A stretch of DNA of 64,000 nt from Erinaceus europaeus (taxonomy: Eukaryota; Chordata; Mammalia; Eulipotyphla; Erinaceidae). Shown here one piece after another: positions 8,593-20,684 of this stretch (position 1 is the stretch's first letter; every line of letters begins with the position of its first letter). The DNA lies in the NCBI RefSeq assembly GCF_950295315.1, contig NC_080175.1, positions 84,757,566 through 84,821,565 on the forward strand, in the 5' to 3' direction. The notes beneath the pieces were generated by a model. That model saw only the letters and a list, made by a program, of their open reading frames with translations. It was not told the origin of the DNA and did no database searches. The translations under genes and the position numbers were made by a program.

Positions 8593-11500
8593 AGAAATGT
8601 CACTCCAGAGTGTTAAAGTCTTCACTTTGACAAAAATTACCTAAGTGTTTCTAGTATTGTTGAAATGGAAGGGTCCTCTAGGTCAGGATGTTTGTTATTA
8701 TTACCATATACTTCAGAATAAATTACTTTATCTCAAATTAAAAATAAACCAAGTATATTAATAAAAATCTATTAAATAGAATGTGAATTTATAAACAATT
8801 CATTATGAAAAAGAAAATAATTTGAAGACTTAAATAAGCTCAATTTTCAGTTTTTGGGAAAGATTTTTTTTTCCCAGAAGAGTGGTGAAAGATTATTGAA
8901 GATGATCTCAACACTGCAAGTATTCTTTGCCAAAAAGAATTGAACCAACATGGACCATAAAGAGGGCAATGGTGGATTTAATGGGGCCATTTCAGCAGAG
9001 AGCCTTCAGTTTTATTGCTGTTCATGTCACTTTTCACAGAGGCTTCTCCCTTCATATTCAGTCTGTTAAGTAAATTGGGAGCATTCAGAAGGAAAAATAG
9101 CCATCTGGAGGGACTTCTTGCTCCTGTGAAATCTTAATAAATTGTTCAATAACCTGCTTGATATATATGCACAAAACTCTTTAGTAGAAGTGTCTTCCAC
9201 TTTGTATAACAACTGTCTAACATGCTTAAAGAATGCCAGGAGTAAGAAGATCAAGCACTGCAGAGACAGGAAAGATACACAGGTGCACATTTGGATTACT
9301 GGCTCATTTTAATACAGGCAGGCCAAGATATTAACCAGGGTGCTGAGAGCTATGTTGATCATGACAAGATCAGTGACCAGTACTTTTCTTCTCCTCTGAC
9401 AGCTTGTGGATGCAGGACAGATTTACGAGTCCCTGGAGGATAGGGAGGTATAAACAACACTTGGCATCTGAATTATGAAGTGCTGACATCACCAGAGCAA
9501 ATCATGAGTGAGCCAGAAAATTAGAATCTAAAACTTGCACACTGCCAAGCAATTGAGGGAATATGACAGATCTCAGAAGTGCTTGAAATACTCTCCCAAT
9601 TCATTGTCTTTTCTATAATTTAGTATATTCAATGGTGGGGGGTGGGTATTACAAATGCATCCTGTGCAATTGAAGGTATGAGGGTTTGAATATTGGCCCT
9701 GAGGTTGTAGCTTAAGTGGCATGCAGTACTTCAATATAGTAATAATTAGCTCCAATCAACTGAAAGCAAAAGCCAGTCCTCCTAACCGCAAGACACGGAC
9801 ATATTTACGTGGTGGAATCCTGCCATCTCAGACTTGGCAGCATCAGACTGATGAACAGGTTGTGTTTGAGCTGTCAGATGCTATACATTCACTGTCAGTC
9901 CTGCTTTGACAATTCAGTTATGTCTGTATTTTGAGAAAGGGCAAAAGACCGATGTTTCCCAAATCTATTTTCTGGCTCATATTTTCATTCTGTCCTCAGC
10001 GATCTCATATATATCTCAATAGATCTAGGAGATCTATTGCTCTGTGTTGCAAAGAGGAAAGGAACTTTGAAATATAATCAGTTTATTTCAGCGTTTATTC
10101 TGGTTTTACTAGATGATCATTGCAATTTCAAGCAGATGACTTTTTTTCATAGAACTGGTGATTCATTTTCTATAAATTATGGTGTGAGTTTTACTATTAT
10201 TGCTGTGCATTTTAGCATTTCTGATTCATAGAAGCTTTTTTAGTGGTTTTAAGTAGATGGTCCACAGAAGAAATACATTTCTGCAGCACTGAGTTTGTGT
10301 TTGCTTCTTCATATCCAGTATTTAATATTAAATATCCGAACAATTAGTAAATTCATATTTCTTATATAAACACAAAGTAAATTAAAGCATGTAAACTAGT
10401 TAGTTATACATGTCACAGCAATCATGATTTAATAATAATAATGATAACCAATAAAAGTCAAAAGGAGGACAAAACTATAGAATTAAAAACATGTTGCTCA
10501 CTATTTCACACAACATATTTTATAACAAATGAAATAGAGGAAATATTCAATGAGAAGCTTATCTCTCAGGATGTATGTATACTGTGATAAAGTACATCAG
10601 GATACTTCACTTATGTCATCTGACTCTCCTCTTTCTTTTTTTAGATAATGGGGAAAAAGCCTAATGAAACAAAGTAACTTTTACAAAGTTATTCTGTTCA
10701 GCCTGTCAAAGTTCTTTCTAGAATCCAGTTCTCCATTTTTCAATCTATTGTATTTTCAAACTTCTATTTGTTTAGAGACTGAATTATTTGAGGGTATTGC
10801 TGGAATTTTGGGCATGATTTTGCCAACTATATCCATTCTTCCTTTCTAATTTATCCTTTGTAGCTTTTTAGAAGCGTATAGCTCAGTGATGATGTATACA
10901 GAGCTAAGCACTCCTTTTCTTTCATAGAATTAAACCCTGAGGGATTGAGACCTTCTTCATATGTGCTAGTAATAATAATAAATATTAGGTAGAAGCACAG
11001 GAAGGAGAAAACCACCCCCTACATCTCTTAGAGGTTGATTTAATGTAGCAAATACAGCATGCTTCATCCTAATGGCTATTGAATTGACTATTAAAAGATT
11101 TTATAGATGTATAAAAATTGTTATATGATGTAATGGCTTTTGAAACAATCACATAATTTCAAACTGCTGATAAAAATACCATATTATTCCTATGAAAACA
11201 ATCACCAACATCTAAAATGTAGAAGTAAAATACTGATTTTTAAGATCCTAGACCAAGTGGAATTTACATTTTACACTTTAAAAAATTGAAGACATAAGGG
11301 TTATCTATCTTCAGAAGAATGTTGCATATTATAACAAGCATTTTTAGGGAGTTCAAATAAGATGAAGCAATTCTGAATGATTTTCAAATTCTATGATTTG
11401 TTGTTGAAAAAAGTTTGAAAACTTTGATTTAGAAAATCAAATTAATTGATTTAGAAAATGCTTTGTGTGTGATGTGGTGCTGTTGAGATTATGTGACTTG

Positions 11501-12383
11501 GGAAAGATAGCCAGCATTATCTGCATCATGATAAATTCTTGATCGTTTACTGTTTTGTGGTTGAAATTAAACTCAGTGTACACATGATTGATATAACAGA
11601 AATTTCTAGATGTCAATACTGTATAATGTTTTTGTTGGCTTATCTATTTACCCCTTTGGGTGCAATTCTCACTGGTATTTAAGAGCTCCATATAAAATGC
11701 GTTGAGTGAAGTTCTTTGTCTATGGGAAATTGCTATAAACCTATTGATCTTTCCGCTTGCAATACAGAGCTTCATTTGACTCACAGTTTTTTACTGTCTA
11801 GGGAGTATTATGGCACACAGAGTACAGAAGCAGACATGAAAGACTAGTGATTTGCTTTTACAAGACATGTACTGCCTAGTCTGTTATACCTTTTCATTGC
11901 ATCACTCTGTAAGAAACTTAAAGCTGCCTTTGAATAATGCAGGTTTTTGAAAATTCTAAAGGAGAGCTCCAGCTTGAATTAGGAGGGAAAATATGGAAAA
12001 TGCTTGTAGTCAATAAAATATGAATTAATGACTGCAAAAGATAGTTGGAACCAAAAGATTTGTGTAGTATATAAGCTTTATTCCAAAATGTAGCTGAAGA
12101 ATCTGAAAGGCTTTCTTTGTATTCATATCAGACAAATATCAGATTATATACATTCCTGAATGCAAAAGTAATTTTCTTGGATTGCATTGACAGTAGCATT
12201 TTTCATCAGAGACTGCTCTAATAAGCCCATTACATTTGGTATCAAGAATAGTTTCATACTAGTATAATCTTGTGGTCTAAAATAGTTGGATCATTTGGGA
12301 AGTAATAAACATCCCATATTGCTTACTACTTCCAAAGTTATATGTCAAGTTAGGATTTTAAATAGTGTAATATTTTATTAAGA
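8593..12383. other. 3.8 kb repeat-poor DNA, no gene recognised
   Basis: I recognise no SINE, L1 or RNA gene. The longest frames are about 60-75 codons and resemble no protein I know. It contains poly-T and TAATAA runs only. This is the longest stretch in the window without a recognised repeat, and it could be intron, intergenic or regulatory DNA. Confidence 0.45.
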
Positions 12384-12508
12384 AGGAACCAGGCTGTACA
12401 CCTGGTAGAACTCATACATTTCCATGCTCAAGGACCCAAGTTCAAGCCCTTGGTAACCACCTGTAAAAGGGCAGCTTCTCTTCACGAGTGGTAAAACATT
12501 GCCATAGG

Positions 12509-12550
<42 letters not shown>

Positions 12551-12690
12551 CTCCTCTCTTTTTAATTTTTATTTATTTATTAGATAGAGACAGAGAAATT
12601 GAGATGGGAGGGGGAGATAGAGAGGGAGAAACAGAGAGAGACACTGAGCCCCAGTGATAACCCTTCATGCCAAAAAAAAAAAAAAAAGAC
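12384..12690 (+). mobile_element. composite SINE with microsatellite and inverted piece
   Basis: 12384-12505 is a sense SINE-B-like head and core (AACCAGGCTGTACACCTGG...TTCACGAGTGG). A (TCTA)n tract follows (12510-12551). 12555-12645 is an antisense SINE tail and body (TTTTTATTTATTTATTAG...GAGAGGGAG). 12645-12680 is a sense long-form tail (GAGCCCCAGTGATAACCC, then poly-A). It looks like a SINE carrying a second, inverted fragment. Confidence 0.6.
12510..12551. repeat. (TCTA)n microsatellite
   Basis: About ten uninterrupted tetranucleotide units, inside the composite SINE. Confidence 0.95.
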
Positions 12691-13466
12691 AACTTGGCCT
12701 ATTAAAGTGGTAATAAACCTTGGAGATAACACCGATGTGGTTTTAGAGACAGAGTTAGAAAAATCATCTGCTTTAAGTGTTATTTTTTCCATGTATTCTT
12801 ATGATATTTGCACAACTTTAACTTAAAAATGTGATATGTCCCAGTAATGAACTCCAGTAACTATCTCGTTTATAAGTTTATGTAAGATGTAATTCTGAAT
12901 AACGGAAAAGTCTTCAATGGAAACATGTTTCACAGTCATCCTAAATACCAATTCACCACATGTGGCTTCACAAACCTAGGGCTTTTCCTGATATGGATGT
13001 GATGTATCAATTGTTACGGAGTGTGTGGTTACATGAACACTGAGTACCCAGAGGGAATGTCACAATTTACTGTCTTGCTTTTCCTTTAGAGTTCATTTCA
13101 ATGCTTAGGAGAGCAATGACTCTCTGCCTTATGCCTGACCTGCTATTTATCTTCAGCAACTGATCTGTGGGTTAATAACACCCCAGGGAAATCTGGCCCA
13201 CTGCTAAGTATGTTTAGTCTTTTATGTTCTTACACCTCCTGGAAATCATTATTGGCATTTTCAATTTATTTATTACGTAGACTTTTAATGTCAACCCACA
13301 AGTTTATATAGGGCATCTTATGTAAATTATCTGTATAGTCATGACTTACATCACAGGAACACAGCAGGACATACTGTTTGTGTATAAGACAGCACAGATA
13401 TTTACTATATTAATACCTTCTAAAGTGACTGCAAAAATATCAGTGCTCTGCTATAGTTAAAAAAAG
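12691..13466. other. single-copy DNA, no gene seen
   Basis: No repeat family or gene is recognised. Confidence 0.4.
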
Positions 13467-13513
13467 AGATAGATAGACAGACAGATGGATAGATAGATAG
13501 ACAGACAGATAAA
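13467..13513. repeat. (GATA/GACA)n microsatellite
   Basis: Mixed AGAT and AGAC units, a compound tetranucleotide repeat directly upstream of an L1 3' end. Confidence 0.9.
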
Positions 13514-13529
13514 TTTAGATAGTCAGCTG

Positions 13530-13690
13530 ATATCTACAACCTTGAGAGAACTATCACACCTTCAGTTGGGGGACAGGGACACAGAACTGTGGTGGCAGGA
13601 ATGGTGCAGAATTACATCCCTATTGTCTTGTAATTTTGTAAATCAATATCAAAAAATTTAAAAAGGAAATAGATATACTTCCAGATGTCA
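13530..13690 (+). mobile_element. L1 3' end fragment, sense
   Basis: Landmarks: GGGGGACAGGGACACAGAAC, TGTGGTGGCAGGAATGG, TTACATCCCTATTGTCTTG and a degraded A-rich tail. It is short, old and 5'-truncated. Confidence 0.6.
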
Positions 13691-13880
13691 TGTTAGTACT
13701 GGTTTTGAAGGATTAATGAGGGTGTGAGTATTATGGAAAGAGAACAGACTTTAAATCAAACCTGGAATTCTAGTTACACATGCCATTTTCTGAAGATGAT
13801 AAAAAATGTCTAGTACTAAAACTAGGAATATGACACATACTACAAAATGTGACAATTACCTGTCTATTCCATCTGCAAAG

Positions 13881-13910
13881 AGGAGAGAGAGAGAGAGAGA
13901 GGGAGAGAGA
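13881..13910. repeat. (GA)n microsatellite
   Basis: Short purine dinucleotide tract with one GGG interruption. Confidence 0.9.
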
Positions 13911-14114
13911 TAACACCCCAGAAGTAGATTAATCTTCTCAGAGGTTCCAGTGAAAACTGCAGGTGCTAAGTCTGGACTGGATATCCCTCCTATCCATTAA
14001 TAAGCAACAATAAAGTAATAAAGTCATGGAGCCCCATAGAGTAAGGGTAAAACTGGTCTTCCAATACTACCAGGTTTCTCTTTGCATTAATTGAAGGTAC
14101 TCCTGTATTACTGA

Positions 14115-14235
14115 TTATTTTCTTGGTGGAGCACTGGTCAGCTTTGGCTTTGCCAGATACTGAACCTGGGACCTCTAGACCTCAAGTGTGAAAGTCTATT
14201 GTGTAAACCGCTGTACTGGCTCTCTGAAATTCTCG
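14115..14235 (-). mobile_element. SINE-C (old tRNA SINE), antisense
   Basis: Reversed core and head: GAGCACTGGTCAGCTTTGGC, ACTGAACCTGGGACCTC (reversed B-box region), AACCGCTGTACTGGC. It is degraded, with no clear tail or TSD. Confidence 0.6.
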
Positions 14236-14313
14236 GACATTCAATTCTCTTAACACTTTAATAACCAAGTATTTCCAACATTAGGTGACATAAATTCATC
14301 AAGACTTTAAACA

Positions 14314-14525
14314 CTGGGGGCCAGACAGTGGCACACCAAGTCAGAGCCCTCACTCCCCACCTACAGTGGGGATTCTTCACAAGCTTTGAAGCAGGTCTGC
14401 AGGTGTCTGTCTTTCCCTCTCCCTATCTTCCTCCCCTCATTCTCTCTCTTTCCTATTAAATTAAATAAAGACAGAAAAATAGAAGTAAAGGGAAAAAGAA
14501 AGGAAGGAAGGAAGAAAGAAAGAAA
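14314..14525 (+). mobile_element. SINE, sense, with purine-rich tail
   Basis: Head GGGGGCCAGACAGTGGCAC, core CACTCCCCACCTACAG and GAAGCAGGTCTGCAGGTGTC, then a tail expanded to GGAA/GAAA units (14495-14525). The region around the B-box is deleted relative to other copies. Confidence 0.8.
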
Positions 14526-14530
14526 AAAGA

Positions 14531-14880
14531 AGGGCCAGGAAGTGGTGCACCTGGTTAAGCTCACACACTACAATGCGTAGGACATGGGTTCAAGCCCTGG
14601 GTCCCCACCTGCAGGGGGAAAACTTCATGAGTGGTGAAGTAGAGTTGCAGGTATCTCTCTCCCTCCTTATGTCCCTCTCCAATCTGTCTCTATGTCTCTA
14701 TCCAATAATAAATAAAAATAAAAGATAATAATAATTTAAAAGGGAGAGAGAAAGGAAGAAAGAAAGGAGGAAAAAAATGGCTAAAAGGAGCAGTGGAATT
14801 TTAGTGCTGTCACCAAGCCCCAACGATAACCATGGAGGTAATAATAATAAAGACAATGATGATAATAATAATAATTAACA
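14531..14880 (+). mobile_element. SINE-B, sense, directly after the previous SINE
   Basis: Head GGGCCAGGAAGTGGTGCACC, B-box GGGTTCAAGCCC, core CCCCACCTGCAGGGGG, end CTATCCAATAATAAATAA. It then continues into a degraded long-form 3' module (GGAGCAGTGGAATTTTAGTG...ACCATGGAGG) and an ATA-rich tail. It forms a head-to-tail tandem with the SINE before it. Confidence 0.8.
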
Positions 14881-15289
14881 TTATTTTTTAAAACTTTAGT
14901 CATTTGTGCATCTATCTCTAGTTGTATCTTTTGCAAAATGGCATTTTAGATTTCCAGAATCACCCCCTAGCTCCCATTTTATAGCTTCCATATAATTAGA
15001 CACATTATCTACCTTGATTTTGTGGCTATATCCCTTTCTACACCAATAACTGATTTTTTTTCTATTTCCTCATTTGAAAATTCACTAATAGAAACTCTTG
15101 TATTATGATTTGTTTCTCTGCAAGTTCCCTTAACCTAATTTCTCTAATTCCAATGTTGCTTATGGTTTTTGTTGCCTCTCTCAGTGATGCTTGCTTTGTT
15201 TGGTCATTGGTTCTCACAATAATGACTGAAGTCAACTTGAAACCAGTATTCCTCAAAATCATAACTTGAATTTCATCTTATTATATTGT
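14881..15289. other. unassigned DNA, possibly L1
   Basis: No gene is recognised. The last part may be antisense L1 sequence flanking the clearer L1 block that follows. Confidence 0.3.
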
Positions 15290-16260
15290 GGTTCTCAAGG
15301 CTTCTCATTAGAGCAGCTACTTGCCAACACCCATATTATTTTCCACCTCTTTTTATTGAGGGGATGAATGCTTTGCAGTGTGTTAATGTCATTGTGCACA
15401 AGCATAATTTCATTCTACACTGGCCCTGAAAGTTCTCTTCCACCCCCCACATTCCCCAGGCTTTGTTGCTTTGATGTTATGCACTATGCCCAGTTCATGT
15501 TTCACTTTGTTTTCTCTCTTCTTGTCCCTATTTATTAGGTCTTGCTTATAAGTGAGATCATTCAGTATTTCCCCTTCTCTTTTTGGCTTATCTCATTTAA
15601 TATGATGTCTTCTAGTTCCATCCAAGATGTTGCAAAGATGACTTCACTTTTAATAGCCAAGTAGTATTCCTTTATGTGTATATGCCAGCTGTTTTCTTTA
15701 AAAAACAAAAAACAAAAAACCACAGATCTGTTGTTGAACATCTGAGTTGCTCTGTTTTCAAGTTTTGGCAATTAAAAATTATGCTGTTGGGAGTCGGGCG
15801 GTAGCGCAGCGGGTTAAGCGCACATGGCATGAAGCGCAAGGACAGTGTAAAGATCCCGGTAGAGTCCCTGGCTCCCCAACTGCAGGGAGTCGCTTTACTA
15901 CTTGGTGAAGCAGGTCTGCAGGTGTCTATCTTTCTCTCCCCCTCTCTGTCTTCCCCTCCTCTCTCCATTCGTCTCTTCCCTATCCAACAATGACGACATC
16001 AATAACAACAACAATAATAACCACCACAACAAAACAAGGGCAACAAAAGGAAATAAATAAATAAATATAAAAAATTTTAAAAATTATGCTGCTGTGAATA
16101 TAGGCCTTTCCTGATATGTGTTTTTTGTTTCCTTTGGATAAATATCAAAGAAAAAAATTGCTGGGTCATATGATAGGTCTATTTTTCATGTTCTGAGAAA
16201 TCTCCAGAATGTTTTCCACTGTTTCTTAATGATATTAAATTCTTAAGTCTTCACCACATT
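15290..16260 (-). pseudogene. L1 ORF2 C-terminus and 3' UTR, antisense, broken
   Basis: On the minus strand, 15562-15771 encodes a run resembling the extreme C-terminus of L1 ORF2p (EYYLAIKSEV...SWMELEDIILNEISQ; human L1 has EYYSAIK... WMELE.IILS). ORF2p is the endonuclease/reverse transcriptase of L1. The 3' UTR lies at about 15345-15560, and more ORF2 sequence continues at 16092-16250. Frameshifts and stops are frequent. A SINE at 15787-16076 splits the copy cleanly, with 15-bp TSDs. Confidence 0.8.
15787..16076 (+). mobile_element. SINE-A, sense, inserted in antisense L1
   Basis: Well-preserved head GGGAGTCGGGCGGTAGCGC and GCGGGTTAAGCGCACATGG, core, CT-rich body, CCAACAATGACGACATC linker, AAATA tail. 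The perfect 15-bp TSD TTAAAAATTATGCTG lies at 15772-15786 and 16077-16091. It is younger than its L1 host. Confidence 0.95.
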
Positions 16261-16264
16261 TTGT

Positions 16265-16395
16265 TTGTTTGTTACCAGAGCCCTGCTCAAATCTGGCTTA
16301 TGGTGGTGCAGAGGATTGAACCTGAGCATTTGGACCCTCAGGCATAGCCATAGTATTACCTAACCACCCCCACACACCGCCCAAGTCTTCACCGC
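16265..16395 (-). mobile_element. SINE-C, antisense
   Basis: Reversed core and head: CCAGAGCCCTGCTCAAATCTGGC, GGATTGAACCTGAGCA, CTCAGGCATAGCC, ending in a C-rich CCACCCCCACAC run. It is degraded. Confidence 0.6.
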
Positions 16396-17019
16396 TTTTA
16401 ACTGCTGATTTTAGAAAACTAATTGATAATCATGGCAATATACAAGCCTATTCAATTTATTTAATTATACCATCCCCATAATTATCTCTCTCATAGACAT
16501 GGGGCATATCCTTGTCACTGGCAATAAATATTAATTGGCTACAGCTGCAAATATTGAGTAGCTCAGGCACAGTGACAATTCCTAACTTTCATATGAATGT
16601 TTATATATTGGTCATACAAATCCTGCTTCCAGGCAGCTTTTAAAAGCGCTTCTCCTCATGTGCTGGTTTCCTATGGTTCCATCACTCCTGATTCCAGGAT
16701 TACAACTTTATAAGGTTAACAGATGCTCACACTAAGATTAAGCATGCTCTTCTTCATGTACACTTTCTCTAGTACCTGACACCCTTTTCTCCAATGTTTG
16801 CAATTTACTCTAAGACTCCAGTCTTGTCAATACTTGTCAACCAGGACTAAAATCCATTTAGTCTGTGTAATTTTCACTGTGTCCTTTACTTTCTAAATAC
16901 ACCCTGTCTCTACTGAGACCCAGTGTGTTTATATTGCATGGCAAATCACTTTCATTTCTTTTTTTTGTAGGCTCTCATCTCTTTTGCTGCTCTTTCTTTT
17001 GGGGCAACTTTATTTTGCT

Positions 17020-17145
17020 TTGTTTTTGCCAGAATATCGCTCAGCTCTAGTTTATAGTCATGCTGGGGACTGAACCTGGGAGCTCAGAGCCTCAGGTATG
17101 AGAGTCATTTTGCATTATCACTGCGCTATCTTCCCAACCTTACTC
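17020..17145 (-). mobile_element. SINE-C, antisense
   Basis: Landmarks: CTCAGCTCTAGTTTATAG, GGGGACTGAACCTGGGAGC, CCTCAGGTATGAGAGTC and ATCACTGCGCTATCTTCCC. It belongs to the same old group as 16265-16395 and 39500-39705. Confidence 0.65.
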
Positions 17146-18069
17146 TTTCTAACCATTATCGTTGTTTGACTATGTTTTCAGTCCTACTTAAATATGACTT
17201 TTCATATATTTCATATTTATTCCACATCTATAGAACACAAATGGTAATTTTACTGGTTTAACTTTGAATTTTTCACTAGAAAACTCAAGTGAACATTTAA
17301 TGTTTGGTAAAGAATCAATAATCCATTAGCTTAAGTCACTTGTTCTAGAACACCATTAAGTCCATTATTTTTGTCAAAATATCTTGTATTCTACCTATGC
17401 AAACCCTCAAATGTTAATTGTCCTAATTTCACTATCGAAAATGACATCATTGAATGAGAAATTCAGTATGGCTACATCATTCCATCTAATTACTGCCAAC
17501 AATATCCATGTTCTTGCCCTGTGATTCATGTTTAATATGAGAATTATTTGCCTCTATGTGAGGCACGTCTCAGTCCTTATTTTCTGGGTATCATTGCTAA
17601 CAAAGAGATAATTCTTTAAACCACTCTTCTTTATACATGCAATTTCAAATAGAATTTTCTGTTGCAATTTCACATTAGTATATAAATATTTGTATAGGAC
17701 ATCCAATGTAATTGCAAAACTTCCTGATTGTTTTGATTTCTATAAATTTAGAAATATCTTTATTCTTGAGATCTCACTATGCCATACATCATTTTCTCTT
17801 GGATATCTGTGATTTTCTCTTCACTCATTTCTTGTCCATCAGAAATAGATCCCCAAATACAGCTAATTCTTGTCATCTACTGCCACCACCATACCCATAT
17901 CACAATCAGTTCTTATCTGTATATAGTCTCCTGTTGTAATGGAGTAGTAAAACAGGATGTCAGCTCGAATTATCCTTTGTGCCTTTGTCTTTAGGCATTA
18001 TACATCTTTTAAATGTTAAGTTTATTTAGATCATTCTTTAGCACAAAACATTTCCTCTCTGGAAATGAT
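17146..18069. other. single-copy DNA, no gene recognised
   Basis: No RNA gene or known repeat is visible. The open frames are under 80 codons and have no recognisable motif. Confidence 0.4.
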
Positions 18070-18500
18070 GCAAATTTCTCACTGTTACCTTGAAAGTTCT
18101 GCTATGTTTGGCTTCCACCAGCCACTGTGACTCACCTTATTCTGCTCACCTCAGGTCTCCACACCCATCTACACTTCTCTCCAGCTGTTGAATATTCCTG
18201 ACATCTGTTGTGTCTCAAGGTCTTCACATGATTTCTTCTCTCTGACTGTTATTCTCTTGGAAATGCTTACTGTTCATTTTCTGATTTGGTTCAAATCTTT
18301 GTTCAAGTGTTACTTTCTTAGTAAGAGCTATTCTGATCACTTGAGTCCAGGTTTTTAACTCTAAGAGTTCTTTCTCACTGTTCTAGAGTATGCTATACTT
18401 GTAAACTTTAGTATTTACTTATTCAACTCATTTGTTCAGTTTACTGTACATCAAATAGTTAGAAACTCCTCTGATGTTGAAATACTTGTTCATTTTCACT
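18070..18500 (+). mobile_element. ancient LINE-2 3' UTR fragment
   Basis: The stretch TGGTTCAAATCTTTGTTCAA, GTGTTACTTTCTTAG, AGCTATTCTGATCAC parallels the L2 3' end I know as CAGGTCTC.GCTCAAATGTCACCTCCTCAGAGAGGCCTTCCCTGACCAC. The preceding CTTGGAAATGC fits L2 CTGGAATGC. It is highly diverged, as expected for a mammal-wide repeat. The limits are approximate. Confidence 0.5.
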
Positions 18501-18739
18501 CAATATAAGAATTGCAATGATCAATGGTAATATTAAAACAATAAAGAAAGATGAGTGTTGAAGTTTTAATGATATATCTGTTGACATCCCTAGCTTTACG
18601 TTTATGGAATTATTTCCAGAAATATGACAAAACAGGAGGCCAAATTCACTCTATCTTATAGCTTGGGGCTAGATAAAACTTCTTTGAGTTTTTGAGTGTA
18701 TTAACAAAAATGTAGTAAAGTAAGTGGTAACCTCAAGAA

Positions 18740-18915
18740 ATACATGTTGGACCTGAAAAATAGCTCACTTGACAGTGTGCTGATTTACCATATAAATAAC
18801 CCAGATTTAAGCCTGGACCTCAAAGCACTGAAGAAAGCTTCATTTCTGCGGTCTTTTTGCCTCTCTGCTTTTCTGTATCTGTCTAACAACAGAAAAAAGA
18901 AAAGAAAAAAATTAT
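18740..18915 (+). mobile_element. SINE-C, sense
   Basis: A tRNA-type head (ACCTGAAAAATAGCTCACTTG), a degraded B-box region (CCCAGATTTAAGCC), a CT-rich body (TTTTTGCCTCTCTGC) and an A/G-rich tail. Confidence 0.6.
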
Positions 18916-19003
18916 CTATGCCATAATCTCAACAACCTCTGAATATTACTCTCTATGGCGATAGAGTAAATAGTAACTAATATGACAAAAGATGTTGAAA
19001 TTT

Positions 19004-19248
19004 TGGGGTCTGGGTGATGGTCCACCTGGTTAGGTGCACACATTACCATGTGAAAAGACCCAACTTTGAGCCCCCACTCCCCTCCCACCCCACCCGCAGA
19101 GTGGACACTTCAAGAGCAGCAAAGCAGGTACTGGACGTATCTCTTGTTCTCTTTCATTCTATATCTACCCATCCCCTTCGCAGTTCATCTCCATTCTACC
19201 AAAATAAATAAATGAATGAATGAATGAATGAATGAATGAATGAATGAA

Positions 19249-19287
<39 letters not shown>

Positions 19288-19377
19288 ATGAAGGAAGAAA
19301 ATGAACGCCACTCTCAGTGGATTTATAGTGTAGGCGTCCAGCCCAAGCAATGGCCCCAGAGGCCTTAAAAATGATTT
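19004..19377 (+). mobile_element. SINE-B/long hybrid, sense, tail with AATG repeats
   Basis: Head GGGTCTGGGTGATGGTCCACC, core ACTCCCCTCCCACC, then (AATG)n(AATA)n at 19201-19287, followed by a long-form 3' module (CTCAGTGGATTTATAGTG...GGCCCCAGAGGCC). TTGAAATTT flanks it (18995-19003 and 19378-19386) and is a probable short TSD. The outer base of the left copy is shared with the SINE start. Confidence 0.8.
19201..19287. repeat. (AATG)n/(AATA)n microsatellite
   Basis: A compound tetranucleotide tract between SINE body and 3' module, grown from the internal A-rich linker. Confidence 0.95.
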
Positions 19378-19387
19378 TTGAAATTTC

Positions 19388-19925
19388 AGTAAGTATTCTT
19401 GTGGCCAGGAACGATATTTACAAATATCCCTATAAGAAAAAGACAATAGGACATAAGAATCATAAGATATAAAACACAGTAGGGAAAAGACGCAGTGATA
19501 AGTCAAAGAATACTAACATCTACAAGAAACTAGAAAACTGAAAGAGGCAAGGAAGAAAAGAAGCCCTGTAGAAGGGGCTCATTTGCTCTGCTACCGTCTT
19601 GCTTTTAGACTTCTGACTTTGTGACAGAACAAATTTCTGTCGCTCTAAACCATCAAGTTTATGGTAAATATTTATTGTAGTCTTAGGAAGCTAATATAAA
19701 AGATAAATGGCAATTTTCCCTCAAGTCGGAATCTATGGTGACTAATAAAATAAAACATTGTTAACTGTTGGATAAGGTAACTTTAGCATAACAGTAATAT
19801 TCATAAGTGTATTTACAAAGCAAGTCGATAACATAACAATTGAAAGGGAAATGAAAATAGCTACCTCAAGTGAAAAGGATAGTTTACGATCTTATAATTT
19901 AGATATCATGTGTAATTTGAAATTA
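19388..19925. other. single-copy DNA, no gene seen
   Basis: No repeat or gene is recognised. Confidence 0.4.
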
Positions 19926-19937
19926 TCACAAATATCT

Positions 19938-20672
19938 TTTTTTAATTTTTTATTTAAGAAAGGATTAATGAACAAAACCATAAGGTAGGAGGGGTACAAC
20001 TACACACAATTCCCACCACCCAATCTCCATAACCCACCCCCTCCCCTGATAGCTTTCCCATTCTCTAGCCCTCTGGGAGCATGGACCCAGGGTCATTGAG
20101 GGTTGCAGAAGGTAGAAGGTCTGGCTTCTGTAATTGCTTCCCCGCTGAACATGGGCGTTGACTGGTCAGTCCATACTCCCAGTCTGCCTCTCTCTTTCCC
20201 TAATAAGGTGTGTCTCTGGGGAAGCTGAGCTCCAGGACACATTGGTGAGGTCTTCAATCCAGGGAAGCCTGGCCAGCATCCTGGTGGCATCTGGAACCTG
20301 GTGATTGAAAAGAGAGTTAACATATGAAGCCAAACAATTTGTTGAGCAATCATGGATCCCAAGCTTGGAATAGTGGAGAGGAAGTGTTAGGGAGGTACTC
20401 ACTGCAAACTCTAGTGTACTTCTGCTTTCAGGTATATATTTTGCAGTAGTTTATGGATACGTGTGAACATAAGCTCTCTCTCACAGAAACTGGTGTATAT
20501 CTAGGTTTTGGGACTTTGTTAGAAAGTGAATCACCTGAGATGAAATTAGAGTGTACTATAAAAGGAAAGGAAAGGTCTCAGCCGAGTAATGAAGCTGAAG
20601 GGTTGTCATTCCACACGTGAAGTCTCTGGACACAGTCTGAGGTGAAGCAAGTTGAGGTGGCAATCGTTGCGT
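19938..20672 (-). mobile_element. young L1 3'-end insertion, antisense, 12-bp TSD
   Basis: The plus strand starts with the reversed tail (TTTTTAATTTTTTATTTAAG) and continues through 'GGAGGGGTACAACTACAC', 'CACCACCCAATCTCC', 'TCTGGGAGCATGGACCC', 'TTCCCCGCTGAACATGGGCG' and 'GATTGAAAAGAGAGTTAAC' to a 5' part with 'TTTCAGGTATATATTTTGC' and 'CTGGTGTATATCTAGG'. The perfect TSD TCACAAATATCT lies at 19926-19937 and 20673-20684. This subfamily matches the copy at 28491-29082 almost base for base in the shared part, so it is recent. Confidence 0.9.
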
Positions 20673-20684
20673 TCACAAATATCT

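Noticed and set aside
9721..9909. 62-codon open frame ending in VFELSDAIHSLSVLL
   Set aside because: It looks protein-like by eye but matches no family I know, has no splice signals I trust, and is short enough for chance.
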